A stretch of DNA of 64,000 nucleotides from Marsupella aquatica. Its lineage: Eukaryota > Marchantiophyta. The translations under genes and the position numbers were made by a program. The stretch lies in NCBI GenBank assembly GCA_973895155.1, contig OZ316894.1, positions 12,586,001 to 12,650,000 of the forward strand, in the 5' to 3' direction. The notes under the pieces were generated by a model. That model did not search any database. It worked only from the letters and a program-made list of their open reading frames with translations, and had not been told where the DNA came from. Positions 36,942 through 50,367 of this stretch are shown here, in pieces (within the stretch, counting starts at the first letter, position 1; each line of letters begins with the position of its first letter).

Positions 36942-36949
36942 TATATAAA
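36942..36949 (+). promoter_or_regulatory. TATA box of the expansin gene
   Basis: TATATAAA lies 131 bp before the expansin ATG, which would put the transcription start near 36975 and a 5' leader of about 105 bases. It is the only strong TATA motif I noticed close to the gene. Confidence 0.7.
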
Positions 36950-37079
36950 CAGTCGATTCAACCCTCGGAATACCAGTTGAGGCAGCCACCGTTGAAGCTG
37001 ATACTCGGAGAGAAACTTGGAACAGATTGATCATCTCCGTAGCTTGCAAGAAGCGATCCCGCCCTTCAGTTCGCTCACC

Positions 37080-37814
37080 ATGACTGGAAGAGTCGCTGTC
37101 GCCATTGTCACAGTTCTCTCTGTGCTGTTTGCACAGCAGGCAATTGTCAGTGTGGAAGCGGGATCAGCCACTGCGACTTACTATGGGGGACAGGACGCTC
37201 AGGGCACAAACAATGGTGCATGCGGGTACACCAATTTGTACTCCCTTGGGTACGGTTCCTATACCACTGCTTTGAGCAACGCTCTGTTCAATGGCGGTCG
37301 ATCCTGTGGCGCCTGCTACCTTATCAGATGCACTGGTGCCGGTGCTTGCAATGGCGGCTCCGTTACTGTCACAGCCACGAACAATTGTCCCCAAGGCAGC
37401 TACGGAGGATGGTGCGACGCCCCAAAACAGCATTTCGATCTATCGTATCCGGCATTCTCCAGGATTGCTACCATCTCAGCAGGACATGTGCCATTGTCAT
37501 TCCAGAAGGTTTCATGTAGCAGAAGTGGAGGTATCAAGTTCTGGATTCAAGGCCACACGTATTATTTCTTGGTGCTCATCTATAATGTGGCAGGGTCTGG
37601 AGACATTAGCTCGGTTTCCGTGAAGGGTTCGAAGTCGGGCTACTGGATCACCCTGTCGAGGACTTGGGGTGTGAACTACTCCACTGGTACAGTTCTCGAT
37701 GGACAGACCCTGTCATTCGAAGTCAGGGGCAGCGATGGAAGGACCTCTTACAGCAACAACTGTGTCGGATCAGGGTGGAGATACGGTCAAACCTATTCAG
37801 GATCCAATTTCTAG
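37080..37814 (+). CDS. EXPA: Alpha-expansin (EXPA), single exon
   Basis: Secreted wall-loosening protein that disrupts cellulose-xyloglucan contacts without hydrolysis. The 244 aa length is close to the family norm (about 250). The start is the ATG in CACCATGAC because a signal peptide follows at once (residues 1-27, hydrophobic core VAIVTVLSVLF, probable cleavage after VEA). Domain 1 begins ATATYYGGQDAQGT and holds GACGYTNLYS, GRSCGACY and the HFD motif (118-120). Eight cysteines (48, 76, 79, 84, 90, 103, 112, 146) match the alpha-expansin pattern. The C-terminal CBM63-like domain has FWIQGH, YWITLSRTWGVNY, LSFEV, SDGRTSYSNN and ends GQTYSGSNF. EXPAs usually have WGQNWQ where this has WGVNYS, and the region before GGWC is short. 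No intron is seen. Confidence 0.97.
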   Translation: MTGRVAVAIVTVLSVLFAQQAIVSVEAGSATATYYGGQDAQGTNNGACGYTNLYSLGYGSYTTALSNALFNGGRSCGACYLIRCTGAGACNGGSVTVTATNNCPQGSYGGWCDAPKQHFDLSYPAFSRIATISAGHVPLSFQKVSCSRSGGIKFWIQGHTYYFLVLIYNVAGSGDISSVSVKGSKSGYWITLSRTWGVNYSTGTVLDGQTLSFEVRGSDGRTSYSNNCVGSGWRYGQTYSGSNF

Positions 37815-40800
37815 ACAGTAGTGTACGTCCTGGTAGGACATTCGAAGACTGGTGCATCGTCCCACTCAGGTCGTTTGTACCAGCTCATAGAGAATGCGGT
37901 GGATTTAATAGGACTGGAGCAAATATCGATTCTAGATTACTCTTGAGTCGATGAAAGTGATCCGAATGCGGACTCACGATAATTAAGAGCGGGTGGTGAA
38001 TGTAGTTTGAAGTTGGAGGAGGCAATGGTGTGCTTCACAGCCACCCGCTTAGTATAATATTAAGATAAGCTTTTCGTGTTGTTTTGGAGAGAAATCGTCC
38101 TCCGTCTTGGCGTAGTGCCGAGGTGATCTAACCGAAGCCACCCTCTGTCTAACGGTCAAGACCTACGTGACGGTTTAGTAAGATGTTGGTACGTTCTTCT
38201 GAACGGTTAGACGTAGACTGAAGCTGTGGTAGCATGTCTAGTCACCCGCCTAGTTCGTCTGAGCGAAGTCTGTAGAATGTTGAGGTGAGCTCGTTTCACC
38301 CACTTCTGTCTGCCTTGCGTTCCTAAGCCTACTTGATGGAATGTTGAGGTGAGCCGGTATTGTCACCCACTTCTATCAATTCTCAGTGCTCCGCATTGAA
38401 CTGAGTGTATTTTGTACTCTGCTGGAAAGGTTATAAAGCACCCGGTTCTCGCATGTTCTGCTCGCATTGCAATTGCAATTCACTTGTATTGTCTGGTACT
38501 GTGTCAGATGCATGTGGTCCTCCGAATGTCTCGTCGTCGACTCCCCGGGTTGCTGATGCACACTACGCTGAAGCTCTACCTAGGACTATGTAATGTTCTC
38601 TTTGCTTCATGAAGACTTGAGCACGCGCGAATGAAGCGCTGCTTTGGAATGAAATGGCCCCTCTGTGCCACTGTGCCACTGTGCCACATGTACCTCATCT
38701 TCCGAAGTTCTTCCTCTCTATGATATTGGTGTGAAATCTGTTAAAAGGATAGTTTTGAATCTGATGATGAGTTAAATATTATACCTATGGCGCAAGTTGT
38801 GCCCAAGAAAGTTTCTCTAGTGCCTTCCCGCCTTTTCCAGCTTGACTTATAAAAACCACCCTCCGACTTTATTCAATATGCCTGCTGTGATGAAATTATG
38901 ATATTTTGCTATCAAGTTCGTAAAATTCACTACGCCGACCAACAAGTCTCATCCGGACGAACACAATCCCCAAGATTTGGAAGCGTCAATTATTGGAGGG
39001 AAGGAGCGGGGAAGGAGGTGGCCTTGATGTTGTAGTGCCTTTTCACATTCTGTAGTTGTATATATCCACGCTTGGAAACTTCACGATTTGATACTGGAAT
39101 GTAAGTTTGTCAGCTTGGCTCAAGGTACTGTTATTGTCATGCGCACCGGCGAATTTTGAGGACTACATGTTCTCTCAAGCACCCACAGTTTGAGGGGAGG
39201 CAGTGGGATCTTCAAGGAAGTATAGTAGCCTGCCTTTTTCGGCTTGGCCTTCGACCACCTATATCGATCCCTACACTTCACTTTTAAAAGTGCCCCCACT
39301 TATCATCAAATCAGGGACTGAGTCGTGATAACAGATCCACAGCAGTGTCTGTTGTCGGAACAAAGCTCGTTACTGTCGACAGTCTGACCATCGCAAAGAA
39401 TCGTTGTTCAAACTTGTGGGGCAAGAGACCGAACGAAGTGGTGCCAGTTGTGCTCGGAATTCTTGCGAATCGTTGTTCAAACTATGGTGGGAAGTGGTAG
39501 GCAAAACCTGCCCGCATAATCTGGTTCGCCTGATTTTTATATCTGAGTCACTGGAATCGAACTATACAGTCTCATGCATCTCAGCCTTCCGTCATATTAA
39601 ATTGACTGAGGTCTTGAGAACAGTTTGGGTATCCATACGACAGGCGTACCTATACTTATACAAGTGTATTGTCCCAGGAACTGTCATAGAGAAAGGCTGA
39701 TTCTTTGGTACAAGTACTGTAGGTGACTGCAAAGTCATATAGAAACCAACTGAGTGACTTCGTTAACATGATTGCTTGGGTCAATATGGGGAAAGCACCA
39801 CTCGCACGCTTTTACCGTCCTGGATCCTCCTGAATCCTGATCTTACCCATCACCATCGTTTCACATTGTTCGAAAGCAGGGAGAGGTGATAGATGCTCCC
39901 AATCGTTTACTGGAATCTACAAAGCATCTTAGTTTCTTCATCGTCAGGTTAATAATGCAAACTCTTGATGGGCAGTGACAGGGAACCGACTCAAATTAAT
40001 CAAGAAATTAACAAATCACCTTCCTTCATCTTCAGGATAACAATGCAGATTCTTGAACTGTCGCAACAATATCTCGCGGAAGATATTTTGTTGCCATGCA
40101 CTGGAATGAAGGTATCCAGTCCCATTCACTCAAAATTTCTCCTTTTTTAATTTTTTAACCACATGAGTACTGGAGGGAAGAAATTTGATATTTGTGTAAA
40201 CTTTTTCTCGCTTTACTGTTCACAATTCTCACATCGATTTTGTTGTGGCTTTTCTTCATCGGTCCCTTGTATGTGATCTTACTCATTAGTGTAAATTTAA
40301 GAATCTTGTACCTTTTCCAACTCGAACAGGAAGCTGTATACAGAGTGAAAGCACCAATACAAAAGACTCTTGTACTTTGTACCGGCTCTAAACGGAGAAG
40401 TCTAGCGATTTGGATAGATACATTAGCCGATGTGGTCACTGCAGTTTCCCCGCAGGAATTATAATTTCAATCGCTGCAAGGGGACCGCATGGTATAGTAA
40501 GACTTTCCAGATGGCTAGCCTCTGGCAATTTCACGACATGATAGATGATATCTGACGATGAAAGTTTCACGTCATGATTGAAAACTAGGGACGAGGCTCT
40601 GGCTGGGGCTCGCGAGCCTTAGCAACCACGAACCTAACTTTGGCTTTTCTTGGTTTTTAAGGCCAGTGGCGGTTTAAGTTTTGGAGTAGAAAGAAGATTT
40701 TCGTCAGGAAGTTGGCAACACGGCCAAAATGAGAACCACGGCAGCACATTGACGTACGACAACGGCAAAAAGGTTTGTGACCATTTTGAATTACAGCGGG

Positions 40801-43337
40801 TACACGCACACGCAATGAATGAGCATTTTTCATGTATGAAAGGGGCACTGCCTATTTGAAAAATTTCCCCAAAATCTGTTTATTCTGCTGATTTTGAAGA
40901 TTCGAAATGCACAGGGAGTATGGACGGTGCACAAGAGTATTCCATAGAATCCAATGGCAACACTGCAATCTTACACAAACTTTCCATCGGGACCTTGACG
41001 TGCCAGTCGCCAGTGGCAAGGTTCAGCTTTATCGAGCTCGTTTGGAAAGGGTCCGTTTAACTAAATTAAAGCAATCGGTGGACACTCACTCAGCACAGTG
41101 TGCTATTCGCCATATCAGGACTATGATATGGAATGATTATCTGACCGCACTTCGGCAAAACTCTGTCACCAGCTACATGTATGACCATTTGAAGACTTCT
41201 TAAAGTCACAAACAAGCCTATGTACAGGGGAGTGAAACCTCCGCGGAAGCCACAAACAACACACTTTAATTAAGTGGGTGTGCACTTATCAAAGAAAACA
41301 ACCCCAAAAATAAGATCTGTCTGCCCAAGAGCGTGCACTAAGAGAAGGTTCACTGTACTATGGTTGTTTATTCATGGTGAACCTTCTACTAGGAACCATT
41401 GAAATTGATTTCCCTGTACCCAACCTACCGAAGCTGAAGTTCCACAACCTAGCCATGCCCGCCGGCTGCAAATTTGACAGATATCCTCCACTCAAAGCCA
41501 CATGACTTTAGGCCATCTTGCATGTGATGGTCCCCCCAAAATTGGCCCTTTAAGTGTAATGATGACACCTTTTGACTGAATGAGACTTTCATGCCTCAAA
41601 CCCCTCCTGAGGCAGTCTGGAAGGCTGGAAGGCAGTCTGGAAGGCAGCATATTCAAGGTCAAGGGCCGGAAACATCCCAATCTCTGATTTGAGAATGAAA
41701 CAATGACACAACCTTGTGGACAAGCAGAATCTTTAATTTATTAGGGGAAGCTGGTACACGGATAGTCGTACTTTTCCCAGACCAAAACAGATGGGCCATT
41801 TTCAGCCTAAATGTAAGCTTCCAGGCTTGAGACAAATAGAGGGGCTGGTGTTGAGAAGCATGAGACCGAGCAGCCACAAGTTTAGACCATCTTGCAAGGT
41901 TGATCTAAACTTTGGCCACAAAAATAGTGTGCACATCAATACTCAAGGGGATTCCCCAATTGCCCATGCAAGCATTGGCAAAACTGAGCTGACACTGAGG
42001 CCAGAACTCTTTTAAAATCAAGAATAAGCAGTGGTGCAAACCAAACAGTTGGAATAAAATTTAGTCTTCTTAGAAAAGTCTAGAAAAGGAAGTTTGTACC
42101 ACGTTGTTCCTGTAAAGCCCCCCTTAGACAAGTTACCCATTCTCAAACCTTTTGCTGGGATAAAAATCTTATGCTTGCATGAGATTTATGGAAATACTAT
42201 CCCAATCAGAAGCCAATCAGAAGCCCAATGCGTGTGCATTGCACAATATTGTTGATAGTGGTCACATTGACCAGGCAATCGGTCGCAAAGCTAGAAGAGT
42301 TGGCGAATCAGCCTGAGAAATGAATTTCAAAGAGTGTGAAAGTTGCATGGAGAGTGACAAGTTGGGCATGGTAAAGGTGCACCATGGCATCTTTAGGCCC
42401 ATCTTATGGTCAGAAACAACTTCACCATATATCAATGACCAGGAAGGCTTCCAGCCAGCCTGACATTTACTAAACAAACCATGAGAAAAACAAAGGGATT
42501 GCATATTAGAGTGTTTGGACAGGAGTTTAAAGCAAGAGAAAAAGAGAGGGGTTGTAAGGATTGCATATCACAATGTTTACATGCACTAGAAAAAGGGAGG
42601 AGTTGCTACTAGAATGTTAGACATGCATTTAGACCATGAGGAATATTAGAATGTTTAGACATGCATTTAGACCACAAGGAAACGAGAGAAATTGCATGTC
42701 CTACTGTTTAGATATCTATTTTTTTACATACAGGGACATGTATTTGAAGCACCACTATCCATGACAATACCTGGATCCACCAAGTTTCACCATTTTAGTA
42801 CCTTTTTCCTGAAATTGTGGAAATCTTACCCTAGAAGAGAAGATTATGAAAAAGGGAGAAGTCTTGGACACTTCTACTTTTATATGGCCAGTGGTGGTTT
42901 AAGCTTTTGTGGAAAAAAGTACTAAAATTTGGTGTAACCAGGTTTTGTGATGGCCAGTGGCTCTTTAATTAAGAACCTTTCTCATAAAGATCACTTTGGG
43001 ATGGTATGTGGTTCAAAGGTTTGGACGGAGATCCCATACAAGTTTATAGTTCCTCTAAAAACCATCACAATGGATTCTTTCGTACCAACAAAAAGTTCCA
43101 CTAGAATTGGCCAAGAGAAGCAAGACGGAAGTTCTCTCAGCGATGGTCCTCCCGAGCAAAATTATTGTCGTGGCAGCCACAATCGAGCAGAGTGCAGAAA
43201 TGCATTTGGTTCTTTTGAGGCAAAAAAGGAAATGCATTCTGTAGTAACGCAAAGGCAGGACTCCTACGGCCTTAGAGCGACGAATTCGACAGTCCTCCCC
43301 TCCCTTCGTATGCAAGGGGCGGACAAGAATTGAAGAC
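37815..43337. other. Intergenic between expansin and CAT9-like gene
   Basis: No gene recognised. Small repeats: GTTGAGGTGAGC followed by CACCCACTTCT, twice near 38279-38375; TGTGCCAC three times near 38675-38694; a 38-bp duplication at 42608-42645 and 42646-42683 (AGACATGCATTTAGACCA in both). GGCCAGTGG(C/T)GGTTTAAG occurs near 40661 and 42889. The last 300 bases before 43338 probably hold the CAT9 5' leader and promoter, but I see no clear TATA box. Confidence 0.5.
41343..41387. repeat. 11-bp-stem hairpin
   Basis: AGAAGGTTCAC (41343-41353) and GTGAACCTTCT (41377-41387) are perfect reverse complements separated by 23 bases. No gene end is recognised next to it. Confidence 0.8.
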
Positions 43338-46300
43338 ATGGCATCATGGTGGAGCGGGGATTCGTTGAACACTTTCACGAGAGCAGCACAGCGAATGAAA
43401 GTTACTCCGCAGGCGTCTACGCGTGCAGAGCGAAGCAGCGAAGTGAGCAGCGGCAGTGATCTGGAAAGAAGTTTGGGACTATGGGACCTAATATTGATGG
43501 GAATTGGAGCTTCCATTGGCGCTGGGATCTTCGTAGTGACGGGCACGGTCGCTCACGATGCTGGCCCAGGTGAATTACAGAAATCACAATTGGATCATGA
43601 TTTCGAGAGGAATCAGTAGAGTATCAAAATTCGGCTTGAGCCTTGGGCAGAGTAACGTTACTTCAATAAGTCAGACCGCGGTTTGGATTGATCAAGTGTC
43701 CATTCAAATTCCCCTGTGTCACATAATTTAGTGTAGAATTTTGATTCCGATGACTCTCGGTATTGATTTAGCTGTCTGGAACTGTTCACGCAGGTGTGGT
43801 CTTGAGCTTTTTGTTGGCAGGAGCAGCGTGTGTACTCAATGCTCTCTGCTACGCGGAACTCTCTAATCGGTTTCCTGCCTCGGTTGGAGGCGCATACCTT
43901 TACACGTACTCCACATTCAATGAATTGGCGGCCTTCCTTGTCTTTGCCAATCTAATGTTTGACTATCACATCGGCGCAGCAAGCATTATTCGTAGCCTGG
44001 CGGGCTACCTTGTGACTCTCCTGCAGACAGTCCCTGCAATTCCCACAATCCCAGTAATATTTGGACCAGGAGGACTAGACTTGTTCGGTGGCTGGCTTTC
44101 CATCAATGTGTTGGCCCCTGTACTGCTGGCTCTCCTCACGCTTGTACTTTGCCAAGGAGTTCGTGAGTCGTCAATTGTGAATGATGTTATGACCATCACC
44201 AAGGCAAGTCTCTTATTCAAATGTCCTTTCAATCTTGTTGGGTTTGGGGTGCTGACAGGTATTTTTCAGAGAAATCCCTCTGTGGGAAATTTCGTAGAAT
44301 GGGACTGTTTTTTAGGCAGGTTCTCACTCGGACAAGCTCATTGCGCAAATAGGTCTCGCAAGCCATTCCTTCACAGCCAGTTTTCATTAAACTTGATTTA
44401 AGCAGTGGTCAATTATGCTTTATACTTTCATTTCTATGACCTTAAATTCTGTCTACAAAATCGAGAGCCATAGACTTCCCTTTCTGTATCACCGAGATGT
44501 AATATTTCGTTTGTTTTTAGACCGGAAAGCTTGAATTCACGTAACGAGTGGTCCTTCATGCATCGGTCAGATCGTCATTGTGCTGCTCGTAGTTCTTGTT
44601 GGTGCGTTTGAAGTCGACGTTTCAAATTGGAGCCCTTTTGCACCAAATGGTATCGCAGAAGTGGTTCGAGGGGCTACTGTCGTATTTTTTGCTTATGTTG
44701 GGTTTGATGCCGTGGCCAACTCTGCAGAGGAGAGCAAGAATCCCCAGGTACGCTTTGAACATATATTGAGGCAACTTCCTCTGCCCAAAGGAGTTTTTGA
44801 CGTCTAGAATTGGGGTTCAACTTGAAGGAGAATGCCAGTCCTTGAAAATTTAGGTATTTCTGGAAGACGGTCAATTATAGCTGTACAGAGTTTAACACTG
44901 ATTGCTCATGTCGCAGAAAGATTTGCCTCTGGCAATTATCTTGAGTCTCCTTGCTTGTGGAGTTCTTTATGTGGGTGTGTCTTTGGTGGTCACGGGTATG
45001 GTCCCCTACTATGAATTGGATGGTGCGGCTCCTTTGGCTGCTGCGTTTATCAGCAAAGGCATTACCTCCATCAGTATTCTAATTGGTGTTGGTGCAGTTG
45101 CGGGTCTTACAACAACTGTCCTAGTTGGACTATACGTCCAGGTACTACAGATTGCTTATCGTGTGTTTCTGTTGTACTCTGCATCCTTGTAATACTTTGG
45201 ATAGTATTTCGGCAAAGACAATACTCCTAATTTAAGTTTGTCTAGCAGTAGGTGTTCAATGCAGCTTGGGTGCCATTGTACTAACCCACTTTAAGGATGA
45301 GGGCTCAGCCTATTCCATGAATCAATATCTTTGTGGATGCCCTTTGATGTTGGTGCATGATTATCCGTACTGTTCAGTCAAGGTTGTACTTGGGTTTGGG
45401 ACGAGATGGACTACTGCCACCAATATTTGCGAAAGTTCATCCACAGCACCGCACACCAGTTGCTGCACAAATCTGGGTGGGAGTTGTGGCAGGCATCTTA
45501 GCCTTGCTTATTGATGTCAGCCACCTCTCGCACATTCTCTCAGTGGGTTGCTTGGTAAGTGACGCTTGAAATGGAGGACCAATTGTGACTTTGTTGCGGC
45601 CGCTGGTTATTGTGAATCATAATATCTTGCAGAACCTCTGATCGTCTAACGTGAATTTCTTGGGTCTAATGGAATGCGGCATCGTTCGTTGGTATGATAG
45701 AAGAGATTTGTTTCACTTTGCTTCAAATGAGTGATAGAGTGCTTGCAAGTTCTGGCAATTTCCTTGAATTAGCCGTGAGGGAAAGCCTTTGAGTTGATGA
45801 AATGTGAAGTTTTCAATCAATAACACCACATATTATGATGGTCTGGGAGCAGACAGGCTACTCAGTTGTATGTGCATGTGTGGTAGTCTTGCGGGTTTCT
45901 CCGGAAGGCCATTTGGCCGCCAGTCAGGGCCCTCCTGCAGACGGCAGAAAATCTCAGGCGGCATTGAGGTCTATTATTGGCACAGCCGTGTTGGGTTTGG
46001 GACTAGGGTTGAGCTATCGGCTCAGCGCCCATCCAGCATTCACCATCTTTCTGATTGTGGTGGAGATTGCGGTAGTGGCGCCCATGTACATTCGTCAGGT
46101 ATGCTGGTTCCCACGAAAGTTCATTATGTTGAAAATGAAACTGTAAGGTACACCCGAAGACCGCAGTTCAACGTACTTTTCTACGCCGGTTGAATAGTTG
46201 ATTTGCTGGTATAGAGTGCACTGTACTTTGTGCTTAAATTTTGTTTATAGCAAGATTCATCTGTTAACTGTCACAATGTCTTATGCGAGTTCTGGTGTTG

Positions 46301-47903
46301 GCGTTTCATTAAGGTTTGCATCCGTTTTACAAGTGATAGAGAAAGGAGTTAGATTGCCATCAGCCAGCTTCTGTAGGTCGTGTTTCATACTCGGCTTTTG
46401 CTAACGATTAGGATGGGCTGCAGTGACGTTATGTTTGAAAGGGTTTCTGCTTCAGGGTTTTTCTTTTATTGACCGAGGAGGCTGCTGTTGCGTTGCAGGA
46501 ATACTTCAAACCCTCTGGGTTTGCTTGTCCAGCTGTTCCCACTATACCATTACTAGGCATTTTACTCAACATGTTTCTATTTGCCCAGGTTAGTGATTTC
46601 ACCCGTCTTTTTATCATGAGCTAGATCTCAATCTGGCAACTTTTTTTAGTGAGACTTTTTTTATAGTGGGTTGGATATCAAGTTGTAGGGGAAAAAATCA
46701 TTAAAAACAGATATTGTGAGAAGGTTCCAGCATTTCATCACTCTTGAATCTGCAGTATGTCTCTCGGCCCCAAATTTGATAGAAATCTAATAGATTGTGA
46801 ACATTTTTTACTTGTCCTGGTCTTGTTGGACTTTTTTTAGCGAGATATATAAATTATTACCTGTAGTACTTAGATAAGAAACAGGTTGGTCGATACATTA
46901 CATATCTACTGGACAGGCGAGACCTGGATCTGCTGTCTACGACCCTCCTGTGCTGCTTCTCTATTTGTATACACCTGTGACTTGTTACTCCTGGGAGTCG
47001 TTATACAATTCTGGTCCCATGATCCAATCGGGTCGTTGTGGACTCTTAAATTTATTTCTTCATTTTTTCTAACAAAACTTGCTAAGTAGAAAAGTTGCAT
47101 AAATCTTCACGGACTCGCGAGTCTCCTGAGCCAGACACTAGTCAAACGTTTGAACTTCACTTGATTGTCTCTAGTTCTTCACGTTCCCTCAAACGTGCAG
47201 AAATCGAAGGACCCTTGATCTCTTCCAAACATGGCCCTATTTGTTCGATTATTGATGTTGTTTCATTGATTGATGGTAAAAGCTTTCCCAACTGATCAAG
47301 ATATACTGATCTTCCCAACATTCTGAAATCGTTTAGTTTTTCCCTTCAATTCCAATTTGAACTGGCAAATAGATTTCAAAAGAAGTTCAGTTTGTAAGAC
47401 GTGGGATGTTTAGACTTTAGTCTTTGGGGTTATGAGTATGTAATGCCTGGTTCTGTTAGAAACTGTCATCAATTCTACGATGGGATTAGAACTCTCGCGG
47501 CGTTACTGTAACTCATCGTGAGAAGATCAATTTTCTAAACCTTGTTCTGTAGAGTTGTTCCCTTGTACGTACGATCTCTCCCGTGTCGATTGTTCAGCTT
47601 TGTGGACTTTGAAAGGAATTCAATTTTATCTTGTTTGTTTAAGTATTTCGCGGTGACTGTAGAACCTTCATGTGTTTCTTATCTCAAATTTTACTGAACC
47701 TTTGTTGGTGTATGATGCAGTTACACTACGAGGCATGGATTAGATTTGTGGTTGTGACTGGCTTAGCTGTCTTGTTATATGCCACATATGGACACCATAA
47801 CGTCAACTCGGAGACTGTGGTTGAGAAAGGATCATCCCCATATCAGAAAGCACCGACTGTTGATGTTGATACTCCCGGTGGTTTGGAAACAGAGGCTTTT
47901 TAG
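43338..47903 (+). CDS. CAT9: Cationic amino acid transporter, CAT9-like, eight exons
   Basis: Amino acid/polyamine permease of the APC superfamily; plant CAT9 proteins act on endomembranes. Exons: 43338-43569, 43794-44203, 44571-44747, 44917-45141, 45378-45554, 45853-46098, 46499-46588, 47721-47903. They join in frame to 579 aa, close to Arabidopsis CAT9. Conserved blocks include LILMGIGASIGAGIFVVTGT (helix 1), NALCYAELSNRFPASVGGAY, DYHIGAASIIRSLAGY, LCQGVRESS and NWSPFAPNG. They continue with FAYVGFDAVANSAEESKNPQ, AVAGLTTTVLVGLYVQ, RLYLGLGRDGLLP, SHILSVG and LHYEAWIRFVVV. The N terminus is polar; the C-terminal tail is short and hydrophilic. Intron 2 begins GC (AAG|GCAAGT) and the others GT-AG. 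Intron 7 is the longest (1132 bp) and AT-rich. Confidence 0.95.
44204..44209 (+). other. GC-AG type splice donor of CAT9 intron 2
   Basis: The exon ends ATCACCAAG and the intron starts GCAAGT, the strong consensus of GC-AG introns. The reading frame and the conserved peptide (VMTITK then IVIVLLVV) require this junction with the acceptor at 44569-44570. No GT nearby keeps the frame without gaining or losing residues. Confidence 0.85.
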
Positions 47904-49663
47904 TATTTCCACCATGAAGCCTTCCTGGAATCTGTAAAATTTAGTTTGATCTGGATGAAGTTGGTAGGCGTTTCTGCGGGGAAGATGCAGAAACGAATCA
48001 TTCTTGAAAGTTATTGGTCATCCCGCCACATTATCAGCACATATTCACTCACGGCTAGCAGTCATCTGTGATTTACACTCATACATGATTAAAGGTTCTT
48101 GAACTACTCACCAGGAAGCTCATGTCCCATAACAGGCGAATGTGTTACTATTGTTGGGGTGAAGCCTTGAACATGAGGTTAGGCCAATTTTGTGTGGTAC
48201 ATTTCAGCTTTCGAGATTTTTTTATTTTCGGTTATGCATGACCTCTTTATGGTTAAACTAGTGAATGTTACACGAGAAGCACAAGCTATTACCTGTCGAG
48301 GTAAGATTGTTACTTGCTTTTCTTTTTAAACTCATTCATCTTCTTCCCGCTCTATCCATCTCATTTGATTAACAAGATCAGCTTCAGTAGTTGGCCTCTG
48401 TAGTAATCTGCAAAACAAGTTTACAGTAAGCTTCTCAATGTGACTGTACACTCAAAGGTTGGGTTGCATCTTGGCGGGAACTATCTACAACTATAGTAAG
48501 GGATCCCGCATTTTTTAGTCCTTTGTCTGGACACAAAAAAGCTCCTGGGTGCCACAGCAGTTGGATTCGTTTGGCTGTTTTCCCTGACCGTTGATAGAAG
48601 AAATGGCACCCCTAGAGAGTATGTGCTTGCCTGTGAATGCCCAGGCCCGACTCCCTATGGGCTGGCCCTCCTCGCGTCGTGCAAGGCATGGGCACAGGGC
48701 TTGTGTTGTATATTACAGCAACATGGGCAATAATAGTAAAATTCGATTACATAGAGATGGATGCTGCATTGGCTGCTAATATTTTTCCAAAGATTTTCAA
48801 ACCGATATAATTATGATGTCCTGAGGTTTGTGAAGTCAAGTGATTGTGCAAATGTAGATGTCGTGCTGCTATCCATGTCTTCCAGAATCTGTGGCACGAT
48901 ACAGCAATGCATTCCAAATTTGTTAGGGAAATTACATGTCTAAAAAAGACAAATGTTGCATTGGTTGCTGTGCATTCGTTTTCAAAGAAAGACACCACTA
49001 GTGTGCAGCCACAAACTGGCTGGATCACTCGGGCGCAGAAAGACCCATAACTTTATATGAGAAACAGCGGCCTAATTAGTACAATAAGGCGCCCAACAGG
49101 GGCAGTGGGGTTATACCCATGAGCTAGACCTGGTAGTGTGAGGGAACATTACTCTCTAGTACAGTATTTGTATACCCATCAATCTTACTTATAATGCAGC
49201 AATCACATGCTAGAGTTGGGGCCTAGGCTTTCTAGAGTGAAACCTCTAGACAGTAACTCCATGACTCACCATGTGGATGTAAAAATTCATGACTATGATT
49301 AATGTCAAATAATAATCATGCATGCTTTTAGTAACGATTTTGATTATTCAAAAATGGGCTCTAGGGCCCCACCAATATATGTGCGTAGAAAGAGGGATGT
49401 GCATAAAAAGGAATATGATATAAGTATGATTATTAAAATGATAACATACATGATGGTTTTATAATTTTATTAACCTTCAAAAAATGTAATTAAATAGGGA
49501 ATATACTTTGTTGACACTGTTATTGTACTCTCCCCTACTCATGTTCAAAGAACAAATAGTCGGGGGTAGTCCTTGTAAAAATTGTAATCTTATTCGCTCC
49601 AACGTTCTGACAACACCTCTGTATTCCACTAACCCTGGAGCCTTACCCTAAGGCCACCTACCG

Positions 49664-49830
49664 GATCTCATCCTTTGGAACGCGTGCCAATGTTGGGTAG
49701 AGGACAAGGGGGTTTACAAGAAGTGGAGGCACTTGTGACTTTTGCTTGATCTCGTCCTTCCAAACGTGTGCCTGTGTGGGGTAGAGGAAGAGGGGGTTTA
49801 TAAGAAGTGGAAGCGCTTGTGACTTTGTTT
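49664..49830. repeat. Tandem duplication, 84-bp unit, two copies
   Basis: Copy 1 starts GATCTCATCC at 49664 and copy 2 GATCTCGTCC at 49748. Both contain GGGTAGAGGA, GGGGGTTTA(C/T)AAGAAGTGGA and CTTGTGACTTT. Confidence 0.92.
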
Positions 49831-50082
49831 CACCAAAGCAAGAAATTGGAGGGCCACTTCATTTTCTAATGAGTGGCTCTCTCTTGTCCAACTTCTTTTA
49901 AATGAAGTAAATCCCTTGAACTAAAAATCTTGTGAAATGAAGTTCAATAAAAATGTCCCTTGAATGAAGGAGTTGAATGTTTGGACCATCCGGAGGTGAT
50001 CTAAGATTCTAGACAAAATTCTGCTGCACATCAGTATTTTTGTGGGCCCATTGCTTGCATAGGATTGACAGACTAATACTTG

Positions 50083-50367
50083 AATGGGCCCAGGAGTTTT
50101 TGCAAAGCCAACTGCAATGGTTCCTACTAATTATATGGTCTACATTTAATCTAAGAGGGAATGAAAGGTAGACATCACACTTAAATGGGCCCAGGAGTTC
50201 TTGTAAATCCAAATGCAACAGTTCCCATTCATTGAACGATGTCTACCTTTCATTCCCTCTGACATCGCACTTTTATGGGCCCCAAGAGTTCTTGCAAAGC
50301 CGACTGCAGCTCTTCCCACTCATTATATGGTCCAAATATGACCTCAAAGGGAGTAGAAAGAACCAAT
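50083..50367. repeat. Three tandem units of about 95 bp with an internal inversion
   Basis: Each unit starts ATGGGCCC followed by AGGAGTT or AAGAGTT, near 50083, 50184 and 50275, with CAA..CNACTGCA-like text after it. AGAGGGAATGAAAGGTAGAC(ATC) at 50154-50176 is the perfect 23-bp reverse complement of 50238-50260. The end of the middle unit is therefore inverted relative to the first. Confidence 0.88.
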
